Part shown: positions 1-12,099 of the stretch, one piece after another | Layout: every line of letters begins with the position of its first letter | How positions within the stretch are numbered: position 1 is the stretch's first letter | Assembly (NCBI GenBank): GCA_000349905.1 | Contig: KB722736.1 | Span: forward strand, 2,864,754 to 2,928,753 | Direction of reading: 5' to 3' | DNA length: 64,000 nt | From: Volvariella volvacea V23 | Taxonomy: Eukaryota > Basidiomycota > Agaricomycetes > Agaricales > Pluteaceae | The notes under the pieces: generated by a model | The model's input: only the letters and a program-made list of their open reading frames with translations | Told to the model about the DNA's origin: nothing | Database searches by the model: none | Translations under genes and position numbers: made by a program

Positions 1-703
1 AGTTCCTGCCTTGATTAGCTCTGGATAGGAGATAGCAGGGGCCTGTGCAAGAGGAAGCAGGGACTTGATGGCGACGTCTAAGTCAGCCTCTGAGTCAATG
101 AATCTGTGGCATTCAGTTGGGACCTCGACAAGGCCCAGAGAAAGGGTGACTCACTTGGTGGGGTCATCAGGGTATTTAGAACGCTGGTCCTGATTCTTAT
201 TTACAGCTCTTTCGAACTGGAGAAGAAGTCGCCGTGTGCTGCTGCTGGACAGTTCATCGGACTACCAACTAGGATTTACGGGGACGAAAGAACAGAAAAT
301 GCGGGAGAATACTTACGTCAATCATTGCTCCTTCCCCAGCTGCCTTGTCAAATATGTTTAAAATCTCCTTTTGTTCAGTCGTCAATCCACCTCCAAAGAA
401 GCGTCCTTCATCGTCTTCCTCCGCGAAATAATCAGCATCGCCACCGGGGGCAAAATTCATTGAGTCTTCATCAATCTCCTCCTCCATTGTAACTGTTCTG
501 GGCTCTGCCCTCCCTCGAGCTACTTGGTTCACAGTGCTGTCACTGCCACCAAGCTTGAATTTTTTTAGTACCTCTGGAGTGGGGTTTTCGGGTAATTTCC
601 GTTTATTACTACCGGCAGATAACCCCGAAGCCTACTGAACATATTGAATGGGAACGAACATAATAGCTAATGAACTAACCTTGAAGAGTGAGTCGATGTT
701 CAT
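1..703 (-). CDS. CTNNBL1: Beta-catenin-like protein 1 (CTNNBL1), 5' part, truncated by window edge
   Basis: Armadillo-type nuclear protein associated with the Prp19/CDC5L spliceosome complex. The start ATG lies at 703-701 and opens a tiny exon (MNIDSLFK, 703-680), followed by a GT-AG intron (679-632). The next exon carries the acidic stretch and the family hallmark EGRFFGGGLTTEQKEILN. The third exon (about 248 down to 150) reads LLLQFERAVNKNQDQRSKY, aligning with the human segment around LTFEKRSYKNQELR. The last visible exon gives KFIDSEADLDVAIKSLLP and stays open to base 1. The remaining ARM repeats, roughly 75-80% of the protein, lie off the left edge. Splice phases were followed through all four exons and agree. 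Family assignment rests on recalled family similarity; expression and function are inferred. Confidence 0.85.
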
Positions 704-937
704 GGCTTGCGTTGCGTCTTAAGTGCTGAACTCGAATATTAGGGTTTCATGCATCACAAGCGTGGGAAGGAAGTGCTCATCACAGCAGCTCTATTAAGAC
801 TCCAACTACTGTACAACCCAATGCACAACATGATTAAGTTATAAGGTCCAAATGTAGCCACTAATTCACTTTGCCGTCGGCGAAAGGTTCAGAACAGCAC
901 AGAGGCTGTCACTGTGGTCTGAAAGGGCGTAACAAAA

Positions 938-1733
938 TCAATATGGTTTGTGTCGGTTCTTCTTACGTTCTTGTTCAAGCATCTTAGCCTTTCGATGGCC
1001 TATCTCCACGGGCCTAATAGCGGTATCATCCGCTTTCTTGAGTTTCACAGGCCGATTGCCCACATACTTGCCTGTCCGACTAAGTCAAATAATTGTCAGG
1101 GCATATCAGGGATCACTCACCGTCCATTTCCTTCCAAGCTTTCAAGAAGTCCTCTGGGTCTGAGAACGCAACAAATCCGTATTTAGCCTTGTGAGAGTCA
1201 ATGAGTTTGGCTGAGGGTGTGCTTATGATGCACTAACCTTTTGGCTAAGTCTATCTCGAATCACGCGTGCTTTCTGGAAGGAGGGGTACTTATTAAATGC
1301 ATTTGCCAGGACGTCATCAGAGACATCGTTGCTCAGGTCTCCGACAAAAAGACGAAACCAGGCTAATAGAATATCTTAGTATAAATCGTCGGATGATGTG
1401 ATGGAACTTACAGGGATTCCATTCCAAAAGTGTTTGATCCTCCCAGACCTTCCCCCCACCTTTACGCAATACTGTGACACGTTTTCCACCTTTTGCCAAC
1501 TTCCCTCCCGCCCCACCACGTTTGTCAATCATTGCCCCAGGAACGTACACACTTTGCTGGGCCAAAATCCCGACATCATATTCATATGCATTCGCCGGTA
1601 CGGGGGCGCTGTGAGACGACGAACTCCCTGGGATAGGGTAGGATGGGCCTTGATACGGCTTGTAGTAGGGATTGACGTCGTATGCAGCCTGCTGGTTGTA
1701 TTGTTGATACTGTTGGGTGCTGTATGGATCCAT
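938..1733 (-). CDS. RBM42: RNA-binding protein 42 homologue (single C-terminal RRM)
   Basis: Predicted RNA-binding protein of the RBM42 family. The start at 1733 gives MDPYSTQQYQQYNQQAAYDV, a Q/Y-rich low-complexity N-terminus. A basic Gly/Lys-rich stretch and the conserved lead-in VWEDQTLLEWNP follow. Exon 2 continues with RLFVGDLSNDVSDDVLANAF (RNP2) and the third part with KYGFVAFSDPEDF (RNP1); the spacing and the motif MDGKYVGNRPVKL are typical of RBM42. The stop is at 940-938 after a basic tail (ERKKNRHKPY). At least two short introns are present, with a donor near 1414 and an acceptor near 1369. The length of about 220 residues is shorter than human RBM42 but usual for fungi. It shares a divergent upstream region of about 280 bp with RPL5. 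Confidence 0.85.
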
Positions 1734-2014
1734 AGACTTGGTGGTGGGATAAGTACAAACTGCTGCCTCACCACTCCTGCTGACGTCTTATGTAATTCAG
1801 CCATTTTTGGCAGAATCCTATTAGGAGAAAGCTCATCGTCGTCCACAACCCCCTCGGCCTTCGTACCCTTAAGGTATGTCCACTAGCGCTGTTCCTACGC
1901 CCCCCAGAGGACCTGGTGCGTCATTATACGCTGTGCCCTTGCATGGCATGCCAGGATTCTAGATGGATGGCGTAGCGGCAAGTTGGATGTACGTAGTTGA
2001 CCTGAACCTCCCAG

Positions 2015-3139
2015 ATGCCGTTCGTCAAGAAAGTTAAGTCCGATGCCTACTTCTCAAGATTTCAGGTCAAGTATAGGAGAAGGCGAGAGGGCAAAACCGA
2101 TTGTATGCCACAATTCTATATGCAATTACTCTCGGATGATGATTATGCTCGTAGACTACGCTAGGAAGCGCTTGGTGACACAGGCCAAAAACAAATAGTA
2201 TGTTGCATAAGATGATCATTAACACCCCGCCTCACGAAAGCTTCCTAGCAATGCCCCCAAATATCGTCTAGTTGTTCGCTTCACCAACCGTGATATCATT
2301 GTTCAAATTGTCTACGCCCGTCTACAAGGCGACTTTGTGTTGACTGCTGCCCGATCACAAGAGCTCCCGCGATATGGCATAAGTCACGGCTTGACGAACT
2401 GGGCAGCTGGTATGTGACTTATCTCATTGATGAGGGACTTACTTGACCACTCTTTAAGCATATGCAACTGGCCTCCTATGTGCACGCCGCGCACTGACAA
2501 AGCTAGGACTTGCAGACAAGTACCAAGGTGTTACAGAGCCCGACGGGACATTGTCGCTCACCGAGGTTATCGACGGTGAAGACGCCCCAAGGCCGTTCAA
2601 GTGCTACCTCGACGTAGGCCTAAAACGAACTTCAACTGGTTCCCGTGTATTTGGCGCCATGAAGGGTGCCAGCGATGGTGGAATTTTCATCCCCCATTCA
2701 GAAAAGCGATTCCCTGGATATGATCCAGAATCCAAGCAATTGGATGCTGAAACGTTGAAGAAGTATATCTTCGGAGGTCACGTTGCTGAATATATGGAAA
2801 GTCTGGAGGAAGAAGATGACGAACGGTTCGTTTTCCTTGCATCTCATTCTAGGAGACATCTCTCTTATAACACCATATCCCAGGTTCAAGAAACAGTTTT
2901 CTACGTATCTGGCTGATAGTATCGGCTCGGAAGACATCCAGGAGATTTATATCAGCGCACATGCAGCCATTCGTGAAGATCCTACATTCAAACCAACAGA
3001 CAAGACTAAGGACTGGAAGGCTGAAAGCTTGAAATACAAGCAGCCTCGTCTTACCCTCGAGCAACGTAGGGCTAACATCGCCGCGAAAATCGAGAAGTTC
3101 AAGGCTGGTGGCGGAGAAGAGGATGAGGAGGATGAGTAG
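2015..3139 (+). CDS. RPL5: 60S ribosomal protein L5 (uL18)
   Basis: Large-subunit ribosomal protein that binds 5S rRNA and joins the central protuberance. The start at 2015 gives [20 protein letters not shown], matching the family N-terminus. Short GT-AG introns follow at about 2103-2159, 2198-2250 and 2411-2458, plus one inside the codons for DDERF. In-phase joining restores [19 protein letters not shown] and [15 protein letters not shown]. The C-terminus ends in an acidic EEDEEDE tail with the stop at 3137-3139. Total length is about 300 residues, normal for the family. Early clustering of introns is common in fungal ribosomal protein genes. It converges on MED17 with a spacer of only about 110 bp. 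Confidence 0.95.
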
Positions 3140-3251
3140 TCGATTTTCCCTCTTCATACTTATTACATCTTATGAGTATGACCTGCATGTTTCGTGTACC
3201 CCGTGTTGCCTCGGTAAAACCTGCATATCGCATCGCAATTCAGCTGAATTA

Positions 3252-5525
3252 TCATGATTGAGGAGGAACAGAACGAATAATCCGCGCAACCCATGCCAGA
3301 AGCGACTCTGACTGCACAACACGCGCTGAGAACAGGTGGAATTCTCCTTGTTTACTTGTTGCGCTGTCCAGACGAAAGGCAGAACAGTCAACAGTAAAGT
3401 CGTTTTTGAACAGCGTCTGGAAATTGCTGCAAAAGGAGAAATAATAACCATGTTAGTACAAAGATTGTGAAATCACGGAGATACGCACACGACACCGCCG
3501 TCCCACCTCCCAATGCAACGATTGAGGTCGACAAACCACACACCACCTAGAGAACTGCAATAGTCGTTGCCCAATTCGTGAATTCGGTGAAGCAAACATC
3601 GATTAACTTCGTCTGCTAGTAGTTGATGAAGCTGCGGTATGGAGGAAACCGATAGTATTCCTTGAGATAGGTGAGCAGTAAGGGATGCGGGCAGGGCGAA
3701 TGATAATCGGATGGTGTATCTAATGGGCGTGATGAATCAGAGAGCCGTGGACTGGATAAGTACAATACCTCTTATCAATGCGAAGCCAAGCCTCTCCGCC
3801 AATTGTTCCCCTTTCGTGGCCACTTAGCAAACGAACCAACTCCTTCCCAGTTTCCATCACGGCATCAAACTTGAATTGTGTTGGTACACCAGCCCAGAGG
3901 AGTGATTTAGCGGTCTTGCTCAATACAGCGTAAACTTTTTCACAGAAGACCTGGTACTGAATAAAGTCGATAATGGGTTGCAGAATGGCTGGTGTCCGGG
4001 TCGGATTTATCAATACGTGTCCTAGGCGCATGAGCTTGAGGTACTCGTGGCGCCGTAGAAGTAGTACGCGAAGGCTATGATACACAAGATCGCAGATTTC
4101 GTGAGAATGGCCTTCCGTGGGCAATGCTTCCTGCGACGCAATCTCAACCTGCGAAGCTTATTGAACCCCAGTAAATTAAATCGAAAGCGAGACCGACCAG
4201 CTCAAACTTCAGTTCTACTCCATGCGCTGCTTCAATAACTATCAACCTTTCGGACACCCTGGCAGAGGCAGAAGGGAGCCTTCCGGCCTCCTCAATGAGA
4301 TGAAGAAAGATCTCACGATCTACAATCTCTTGCTGGGCGGAAGCTAAGGCACCATCTAGTGACGTTTGATCATAAGGCCATGGCGTATTGATAGCAAAAA
4401 GCTTTTGCGTGGCTTGGGTAGGCATGGCAAGCGCAATGCGCAGTTGGACATTTTGCCGATGAGGAACCACCAAGTTAACAGAGGGCTGTCCCGAAGTCGA
4501 CAGGTGGCCGACAGCCCACCGTCGGACAGAAGGGGGTGCTGGCAAAATTGCAAAACTACTTTAATGGAGGACAAAGCACGAATATGAAAATGTGACTGAC
4601 ATTCTTCTAAGCCGAATGATACAAGGAAATCTTTCGAGGTTTTGTCAGCACCTTTCCCTGTTGCTGAGCCGTATGGTAAAGGAGCGGGGATAAGCGTCCA
4701 ATTGGCTCGCCGAATTCGAAGGGCATCTACCCAGTATTGTTCACCCAGAATCCGACTACGTTCCATGCTCTTCGCTGCTTGCTTAAATACATCTGCAGCC
4801 TTGCGCAATCCCTCGTCTTTGCCGCCAATTATGAGTTGAGAATTGAAACACTTGACGGACGTTATTGATGGTGATTTTGTAATGACGGTAGCTGCCAATG
4901 TTGGGGGAGAGTCCGCTGTGGCTTGCCCAGATAACACCGATGAATAGGGTTGTGCCAATGGTGTCAATCGTGCTGATGAATTATCATCCGTAGATGATAC
5001 AGGTAGCAACATGTTCAACAATTCCCTTGCCTGATAAATTTCCCCAGCAGCAATGCTGCCAATGTAATTGTGACCCACATATCATATAGGGCACTCGCAC
5101 TTCGACTTACAATAAATGTCGGTCAATCTCTCTTCGCATTTGTGTGAGTTCGTCAAATGTCATATATTCACCATCTCTTGGCGTGTCTTTCCCGTCGCCC
5201 TGTGTCTCTTCCTCGCTATCAGGGCTTGGGGGAGCGCCGAAAGTGTCTTCATTCTGAGTGTGACGTTGTCGATCGTGGTCAAAGAAGTCAATCCCTCTTT
5301 CTGCAAATATACGCCGTAGTTTCTCTCCCAACGCATGCGTTGGATCATCTTGACTAATGAATGTTACCTTGCTGACTAGAGGATGGAGGATACGAAACAC
5401 TACCTTTCGTAGATATGTTGACCGTCTGGGGTGATATCCGACAGCACGGGAAGCAGCTTGCCATCGTCAGCTTTATATGGACGCTCCAAGGACAGTTTGA
5501 GGTGCTTCCACGACGATTCCTCCAT
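3252..5525 (-). CDS. MED17: Mediator complex subunit 17 (Srb4)
   Basis: Core head-module subunit of Mediator, which links activators to RNA polymerase II. The start at 5525-5523 gives MEESSWKHLKLSLERPYKAD, the recognisable fungal MED17 opening (S-LERPYKDDDG-type). Later exons carry EKLRRIFAERGIDFFD, a helix-rich middle (IAAGEIYQARELLNMLLPV) and the conserved block with KDFLVSFGLEE. The C-terminal half includes VPTQFKFDAVMETGKELVRL, and the stop reads at 3254-3252. Six or so short introns were placed; joining AG at the end of one exon to C AAG removes an in-frame TAG at about 5398. Length is about 650 residues, normal for fungi. It shares a 162 bp divergent promoter with the transcription factor gene to its right. 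Confidence 0.88.
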
Positions 5526-5687
5526 CTTGTGATGCACTAGTTGGTACTGAGCCTTGTGGTGGCTGCTGAACGGAGAAATACAACAAACAATTTGAAATTC
5601 GCCGAGTTGCCTAAAGGTCGCCGAACAGATAACTTGACTCGTCCATCCCAGCCTATGACCCATTAATTCCCTTCATATACAGTAACG

Positions 5688-8573
5688 ATGGTCAAATCCC
5701 CTGCTACCCCCTCACCCAGTATCTCTTCTGGGCTCCTTTCGAAGCGGAGAAAGACAGACGACGACGACGTGAATGGTGTAACCTCCAAGAAGCAACGAAC
5801 TCGAGTCAGGCATGTTTTACGGAAGTTTCACCCAGGCCAAAGCTCACACTCAATTGCAGCTTTTCCTGTGGAGAATGTCATCGTAGGAAACAAAAGGTGC
5901 ATATGCAACATCCTCCCACTTGTTTGCATGCTCATCATCATCCTTAGTGCGACCGTCAGATACCATGTTCTCATGTAGGCAGGCCAAGACGCCTTAAGGC
6001 TACTGACATATGTATTAACGGGCATTTTAGTGCGTAGCTCGAAAGGTACCCGAGCTTTGCAAAGCGTATACCCCAGGCAAAGCAGACCAAGACCTCAACG
6101 CCCGTCTGACAAGACTGGAACATATTATTGAAATAGCCCTGCCTCAGTATTGGTCCCATCCACAACCTACAGCCCTCGAAAATCGCCAAGTATTAGAACG
6201 TCGACGCTCTCCGTCGATAGTTGAAGATGATAATCGCTCACAGGGAGAAGAACAAGACGCCCGCGGCGGTACATTCCAGAGTGGGAGGTGGTTTGGTAGC
6301 AGCGCCTCCGGGAGTGTTGCACCAGCATCTGTGCTGGAACAAGTAGGTCCTGATTTGATCCGGACCAAGACGAATCCTTATATCGCCCAGCTGCAAAACG
6401 TAGTACCACCGGCGCATGACAGTGCTCATCAGCGGAGTAGTGATGGAAAATCCGCCTCTATTCAGCAGGGGGCCAAACTAACAATGGACACGGCCAGCGA
6501 CAACACAGAACCATCAGCAGCAGACAACCTTAAAAGCCTCGTGCAAGAATGCGGCGTCTCACCTCACAATCTCTCCGAGTTGCTGCAAGAATTGCCCCCC
6601 CGTGGCGATTTGGACATATTAATTGATTACTACTTTACTTCTATGTGCGTGTTCTTCACACTTGGGAATGTTCCTCGGTCCATACTTATATGGTGCAGCA
6701 ATTGGACTCGTTATCCAGTGTCTGAGAAGGACTTCCGAGCAGGTTATGCATCTGTTTGTGCACATGGACACGATGGAATAGGTGCTACCAATCCCAATGA
6801 TGTTCGCTTCTTACCTCTTCTTTTCGTCGTCCTCGCGATTTCCGTCAGACTTGCACCCGAGCATATCGCTGGGGACGCACGAACACGCAGAGTAAAATCA
6901 CTCCGCTACTACTGGTCTTGTAGGTGCCTACTATTCGTTATCGCTTTTGTATATTAATAGTTTACAGCCCGTCGATCGCTTCTCATTGCTGCTGCCATCC
7001 AACCAGATTCGCTTGAAATGGTGTTGACGCGCCTTCTCGTGAGTCAATGGTCCATTGACACTCTTCAAGTAGCTTAAGCAATATCCAGAGTGCTCGATTT
7101 CTAACGTTTGATCGACGAATTACCGAATGCTGGAGTCAGTTAGGGGCGGCTGTACGCACTGCACAAGCCCTGGGATTGCATCGAGATGGCTCCACAATGG
7201 TGAGTATTCAGTTTCTTATAAATTGAGCAGTGTTGACCTTGTGTAGAAAATGGATCGACTACAAATCGAGTATCGGCGTCGAGTCTGGTATGAAGTGTTT
7301 GCTTGGTTATCACAATGCGAAGATATGTATAACACACTGCAGGTCTTACCTTTATCATGCAGATCGTTCGTATGCTCTGGTACTTGGTCGACCAAACTCG
7401 ATTCAGGATGATTACACATCAACTAGGCTGCCTTCCAACATCGATGACGACTCTTCGGGTGCATACTCGCAAGAGCCTTCCTCTCTCACTCATCCAACTC
7501 CTATGACATTTGTTATTCTTCGCCATCAACTTGCCAGCATAATAGGTAGAATTGTTCACCACTTCCAGCAAGTTCGTGAAAGGAGTCATTATTCAGAAGT
7601 TCTCACTCTGGACGATGAACTCATGAACTTCATCAGAAATCTCCCACCCCATTTCTCGCTCAAACCAAACAAGTCTTTGGATGAAAAAGCCAAATATATT
7701 CCGGTGCATCGCTTCCTATTGGTAACCGAGGTACTTTTCATCAGAATCAGTCTTCATAGACCATATCTCTTGCGGCGATCGGAACGCTATGCACCTTCCC
7801 GGACTGCATGTTTTGACTCAGCCATGACAGATTACGAGGTCAGGAAGGCATTTCGGGAGTCAATACCGAAGGAGACACGGGATTCTTTGAGTAACGCCTA
7901 CCGTGAATTCCAAACCGCCATGATCAGTGGCATTTATTGTGTTTTGGAGCCACGCGGCCGCCATGCTGGTGCTATGCATGCTATTCTTGATGGTTTCATG
8001 AGAGAGCACGAAGGAATGGTGGAGATGGATGAAACAACGCGCAGGGAATTAAAAACGATCGAATTTTTGAAATTCAAGGCTTCACAAGCAGAACAAGCAG
8101 AAAAACCGCGCCGGTTGATAATTGACGACAATACATCGGGAACAGAACAACAAGCTCAATTACTCTTGGACCTCCAGCAATCAGTTACAAACCATGCCAG
8201 GCCCTTGTCTACAGGCGTAGTTGATGCCTCACGCTCCCCTCCATCCCATCAGAACTTCCAACACTCCCCCACTTTCCAACGCCTACACCATATACCACAT
8301 GGGGACCATATCAACTCACCTATGGCTTCTGGGAGTCCAAACACCGAAGACGAGAATTCAGCACAATCACTGCTTGACCACTGGTGCAATACCGTCAGCA
8401 ATGCCCCAATTGATGCAGCGACTGGTGCGATGTCTTGGGGAGGTGCTGATTTCTCTGGATGGGTTGGGACCACCTCAACGACTGGCGGTGACCCCCGTTT
8501 GTTTGGGAACCTGGACGGGTCAGATTGGAACTATTGGGAAGCACTCGTCAATCAGATCCAACGGGCTCCTTAG
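5688..8573 (+). CDS. Zn2Cys6 fungal transcription factor with fungal-specific (Fungal_trans) domain
   Basis: Nuclear DNA-binding regulator; target genes unknown. After a basic N-terminus (SKRRKTDDDDVNG), joining three small exons gives a binuclear zinc cluster: SCGECHRRKQK + CDRQIPCSH + CVARKVPELC, i.e. six Cys spaced C-x2-C-x6-C-x5-C-x2-C-x8-C. A dimerisation-type segment follows (LNARLTRLEHIIEIAL). The middle homology region has the usual blocks: DILIDYYFTS + NWTRYPVSEKDFRAGY, RSLLIAAAIQPDSLEMVL, QLGAAVRTAQALGLHRDGS and DRSYALVLGRPNSIQ. The C-terminus is low-complexity and ends at 8573. The first intron appears to use a GC donor (see findings). Roughly eight introns; about 820 residues. I cannot assign an orthologue. 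Confidence 0.88.
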
Positions 8574-8850
8574 GCATGGCACAGATCTATGAGACAATTG
8601 TGTATGATGTATTCCTGTGTTTATATTGTACTCGGAATTTGTGATCTTATAGTCTCCTGACTATGAACCCTTCGCTGTCGCGCTGTGGGTGGTATGAAGG
8701 CAGGATGCGGAGAGGTTGAGATGTATACGATCCAAAAAATGAATACACAGAGTAACCAAGTCACTAGTTCCCACCGACCATGTGATGTGGCGGACGCAGC
8801 AAGCGTCCTGAGTTGCCTTTTGTGTTCAACCACCACCACTTCACTCTCCA
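8574..8850. other. Spacer between transcription factor and VPS24
   Basis: Stretch of 277 bases between two genes on the same strand. It should contain the 3' UTR of the upstream gene and the promoter of VPS24. I see no convincing coding exon, tRNA or strong TATA box in it. Confidence 0.5.
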
Positions 8851-9701
8851 ATGCAAAGCATTAACCGATTTCTGTACGGGCCGACACCAGAAGAGAAGGT
8901 GCGCGCATGGCAAGGGAAACTGAGGGCAGAATCACGTCAACTGGATAGGGAGATGAGGCAGGTTGGATGCCTTTCAATCTTGCGCTGTTAAGCCCTAATT
9001 TGATCGCGTTAGTTGGAAGCCGCTGCTGCGAAAGCACGACAATTGGTCAAGCAGAATGCCACCAAAGGAGACGTCAAGTCCGCCCGTATTTTAGCTAAGG
9101 AGATCGTGCGTTGCAACAAGCAAAAGGATAGATTATCTGTCAGCAAGGCTCGTCTTGGGTCCATCAGCAACCAACTCGCGCAGCAGCTAGGTCCGTCCCT
9201 TCAAAACATAACTTTGGCCATACTCACAATTGCGTGCAGCATTGATTAAGGTGACCGGGACCCTGCAAAAGTCTACAGAAATAATGAAGCACTCGAACGC
9301 ACTAATACGACTACCGCAAATAAGCCAGGCCATGAGAGAGATGAGCATGGAAATGGTGAAAGTGAGTCAGACTATGCTAATGCGGGAGTGTTGTGCTCAA
9401 TCATAGGACCAGGCTGGAGTTATGGAGGAGATGGTGGAAGATACACTAAACATAGAGGAGGATGACGAGCTTGAAGAAGAAGCCGACGCAGAAGTTGACA
9501 AGGTACTGTTCGAATTGACAAAGGGGAAAATGGGCGAAGCAGGGACGGTCAGCACGGAGCTACCTGTAAGTGAGCCACGACTATCGATCGAGCGCGATGT
9601 AACCCGGATATCAGGCGGTGGAAGACCAACTAGAGGAGGAAGAGACGGAGAAGAATATGGAAAGGTATCGACAGCAGCTGCATGGGCTGCTCAGCGGATG
9701 A
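8851..9701 (+). CDS. VPS24: ESCRT-III subunit Vps24/CHMP3
   Basis: Endosomal ESCRT-III subunit acting in multivesicular-body formation and membrane scission. The start at 8851 gives MQSINRFLYGPTPEEKVRAW, nearly identical to the family opening (K/QSI--LYGPTPEEKVR). The basic helical core follows (LEAAAAKARQLVKQNATKGD, then ARILAKEIVRCNKQKDRL). Then come the acidic autoinhibitory region (LNIEEDDELEEEADAEVDKV) and a short terminal helix RYRQQLHGLLSG that resembles a weak MIT-interacting motif. Four GT-AG introns join in phase; the last exon is reached through an acceptor near 9615 and the stop is 9699-9701. Length is about 220 residues, as expected. IDH2 follows 167 bp downstream on the same strand. 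Confidence 0.93.
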
Positions 9702-9868
9702 GGCTGTTCTGCTTTCTGTACGCATCACTACCAGTATCAGTCGAGTAAATATTGAGAATCTTATCTTATCTCACCACCATCACGTGATCCGCCCGTAAGA
9801 GCACGGCACGACACGAAGTTTTCAACACCATCAGGAACTGAGTATTCCTATATTTCCCTACCAATACC

Positions 9869-11669
9869 ATGCTGAGCACTCGTGCTGTTGCTGGCCTTGC
9901 GCGGGGCGCACTCAGGCAATCTTCCCCAGCAAGTGCTAGTTCTGCGTTCCTGCACTCACATCTGACCCTTTTCTAGTCCTTTAGTCGCTTTGCCTCCTCT
10001 AGTTCACCGACTGCTGCCTTTGCTGGTCAGAAAAATAGCAACGTGCGCTTCTTGTTCTTTTCTCGCCAGCTTACCACTAATACTCGAGCTCAGGGAAAAT
10101 ACGCTGTCACACTTATTCCCGGAGATGGTTAGCCCTGCCTACTGTCTGACTCTGCTCTACCTCAACTTCTTTTTCTCAAGGAATTGGTCCCGAGATCAGC
10201 CAGTCTATCAAGGACATATACGTTGCTGCAAATGCATGTTTTTTGTCTTACCCTTCATATGTCCCACTTAACGAACTACCGTTAGGTCCCCATCGAGTGG
10301 GAGGAAGTCAGTGTTACACCTGTGCTCAAGGGCGGAAAAACAGTCATCCCCGACAGTGCGATCCAATCAGTGAAGAAGAATACTGTTGCTCTGAAAGGTA
10401 CGCCTCACTCATGTCATTGACAGACATCAGGTTACTCACACTTCGCTAGGTCCCTTGGCCACACCCAGTCAGTATTCCCAATTTGATACTCGGAGATTAT
10501 TCTCAAGGGCTTTCCAGTTGGCAAGGGCCACGTTTCGCTGAACCTCACCCTCCGACGCACATTTAATCTTTTTGCCAATGTCAGGCCTTGTGTTTCGATA
10601 AAGGGCTTCAAGACACCTTATGACGATGTCAACACCGTTCTCATTCGCGAGAATACCGAGGGTGAATACTCTGGCATTGAACACGAGGTAGAGGTTTCGA
10701 GGTCTGGAGGACTTCCTAGCTGATCTCTAATAAGGTCATCGACGGCGTTGTACAATCCATTAAACTGATCACATGGGATGCCTCGGAGCGTGTAGCCCGA
10801 TATGCCTTCAACTACGCCCGCTCCAGCGGAAGGAACAGAGTAACTGCTGTTCACAAAGCCAATATCATGTGCGTTATCAAACTTGGGGTGTGAGCCATAC
10901 TGAGCCTTCTTTCTAGGAAAATGTCTGATGGTATGTTCTTGTCTGCGTGCCGCGAGGTATCAAAGGAGTTCCCGGATGTTGCCTATGACGAGGACCTCCT
11001 TGACCGGGTCTGTCTCAATGTGTGTGGCGCGACTGCTTTATTTCGAATAAGCATGATGACATCTGCTTTATAGATAGTAACAAACCCCAAGCCCTACAGC
11101 GACCGTGTTATGGTTATGCCCAACCTATATGGCGACATCTTGTCAGATATGTGTGCAGGACTTATTGGAGGTCTTGGATTAACGCCTTCGGGCAACATCG
11201 GACGGGTAATTATTCTACCTCGGAAGTCATTGATATAACTGCTTCATGCACGATCAGGATGCATCCATCTTTGAAGCCGTTCATGGTTCGGCTCCAGACA
11301 TTGCAGGTTTGTGCATTCAAAGGTCTACACCTCTGATCGTGACTGAATCCCGTTTCTTGCAGGAAAAGGACTCGCCAACCCTACCGCTCTGCTGCTTTCG
11401 TCTCTGATGATGTTGAGGCAAGATATCATCTCCAAGTCCAATTTCTTTACTCACCAAATTGCAGACACATGAGGTTGAATGAATATGCGGATAAAATTGA
11501 GAATGCCGCATTATCAGTACGTAACTACATCAGTCGCGTTGATCCCGTAATTAACCGCGTTTTCTTCAAGACAATTGCCGAAGGCAAAACCATCACAGGG
11601 GACCTTGGGGGCAAGGCAACGACTACAGAGTACACTGCTGCGATCATAGAGAAACTCCGTAAAGCATAG
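9869..11669 (+). CDS. IDH2: Isocitrate dehydrogenase [NAD], subunit 2 (catalytic), mitochondrial
   Basis: Catalytic-type subunit of the mitochondrial NAD-dependent isocitrate dehydrogenase (isocitrate + NAD+ to 2-oxoglutarate). The N-terminus [19 protein letters not shown] is Arg/Ser/Ala-rich, as in a matrix presequence. Downstream exons give [29 protein letters not shown] + [20 protein letters not shown], and [15 protein letters not shown]. Further exons give [40 protein letters not shown] and [28 protein letters not shown] and LR-TF-LFANVRP match the IDH2-type chain and differ from the IDH1 chain encoded near 54 kb. About ten short introns; stop at 11667-11669. Length is normal, about 380 residues. 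Confidence 0.93.
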
Positions 11670-12099
11670 AATGGTTTATTACATAGGACGACACCTAGAC
11701 TTATAACGTTGCAATCTTGGCACTTATTTGACTTCAGGGTGAGCGGTGAAAACAGGGAAGTGGTGACACTGGTTCATTGGTGTTTGGTGGTATGTGCACG
11801 CGTGGGAAAGTTTTTGTGCAAGCGGGGTATAGTGACCCATCAAGTCGTCGCGCATTGCACTAATCCCACATTACCCACAACCTCCACATCCACGAGCGTT
11901 CCTTCTTCTCACTCGCCCTACAGGGCAAAGCCATCCAGGTCAATCACTGCAGTCTACGCGTAAGTCGCACCACTGGGGTCCCTGGTGCATCGACTCATCC
12001 CTTTATCTCAGACATCCAACTGTGAAATCAAACTTCGAAAAAGATTAGAAAACCCTTTATAAAGCCCTTCTCTCCGTCTTTTATTACATTACGAGCGAC
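11670..12099. other. IDH2-SSD1 intergenic region
   Basis: 430 bases between two plus-strand genes. It has no exon I can support. The distal part, about 11990-12099, is AT-richer and holds the TATA-like box listed separately; it is the likely SSD1 promoter and 5' UTR. Confidence 0.5.
12058..12063 (+). promoter_or_regulatory. TATA-like box upstream of SSD1
   Basis: TATAAA in the context CTTTATAAAG, 37 bases before the proposed SSD1 ATG at 12100. Position and flanks fit a TATA element with a very short leader. A transcript start has not been seen, so this is a candidate only. Confidence 0.3.
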
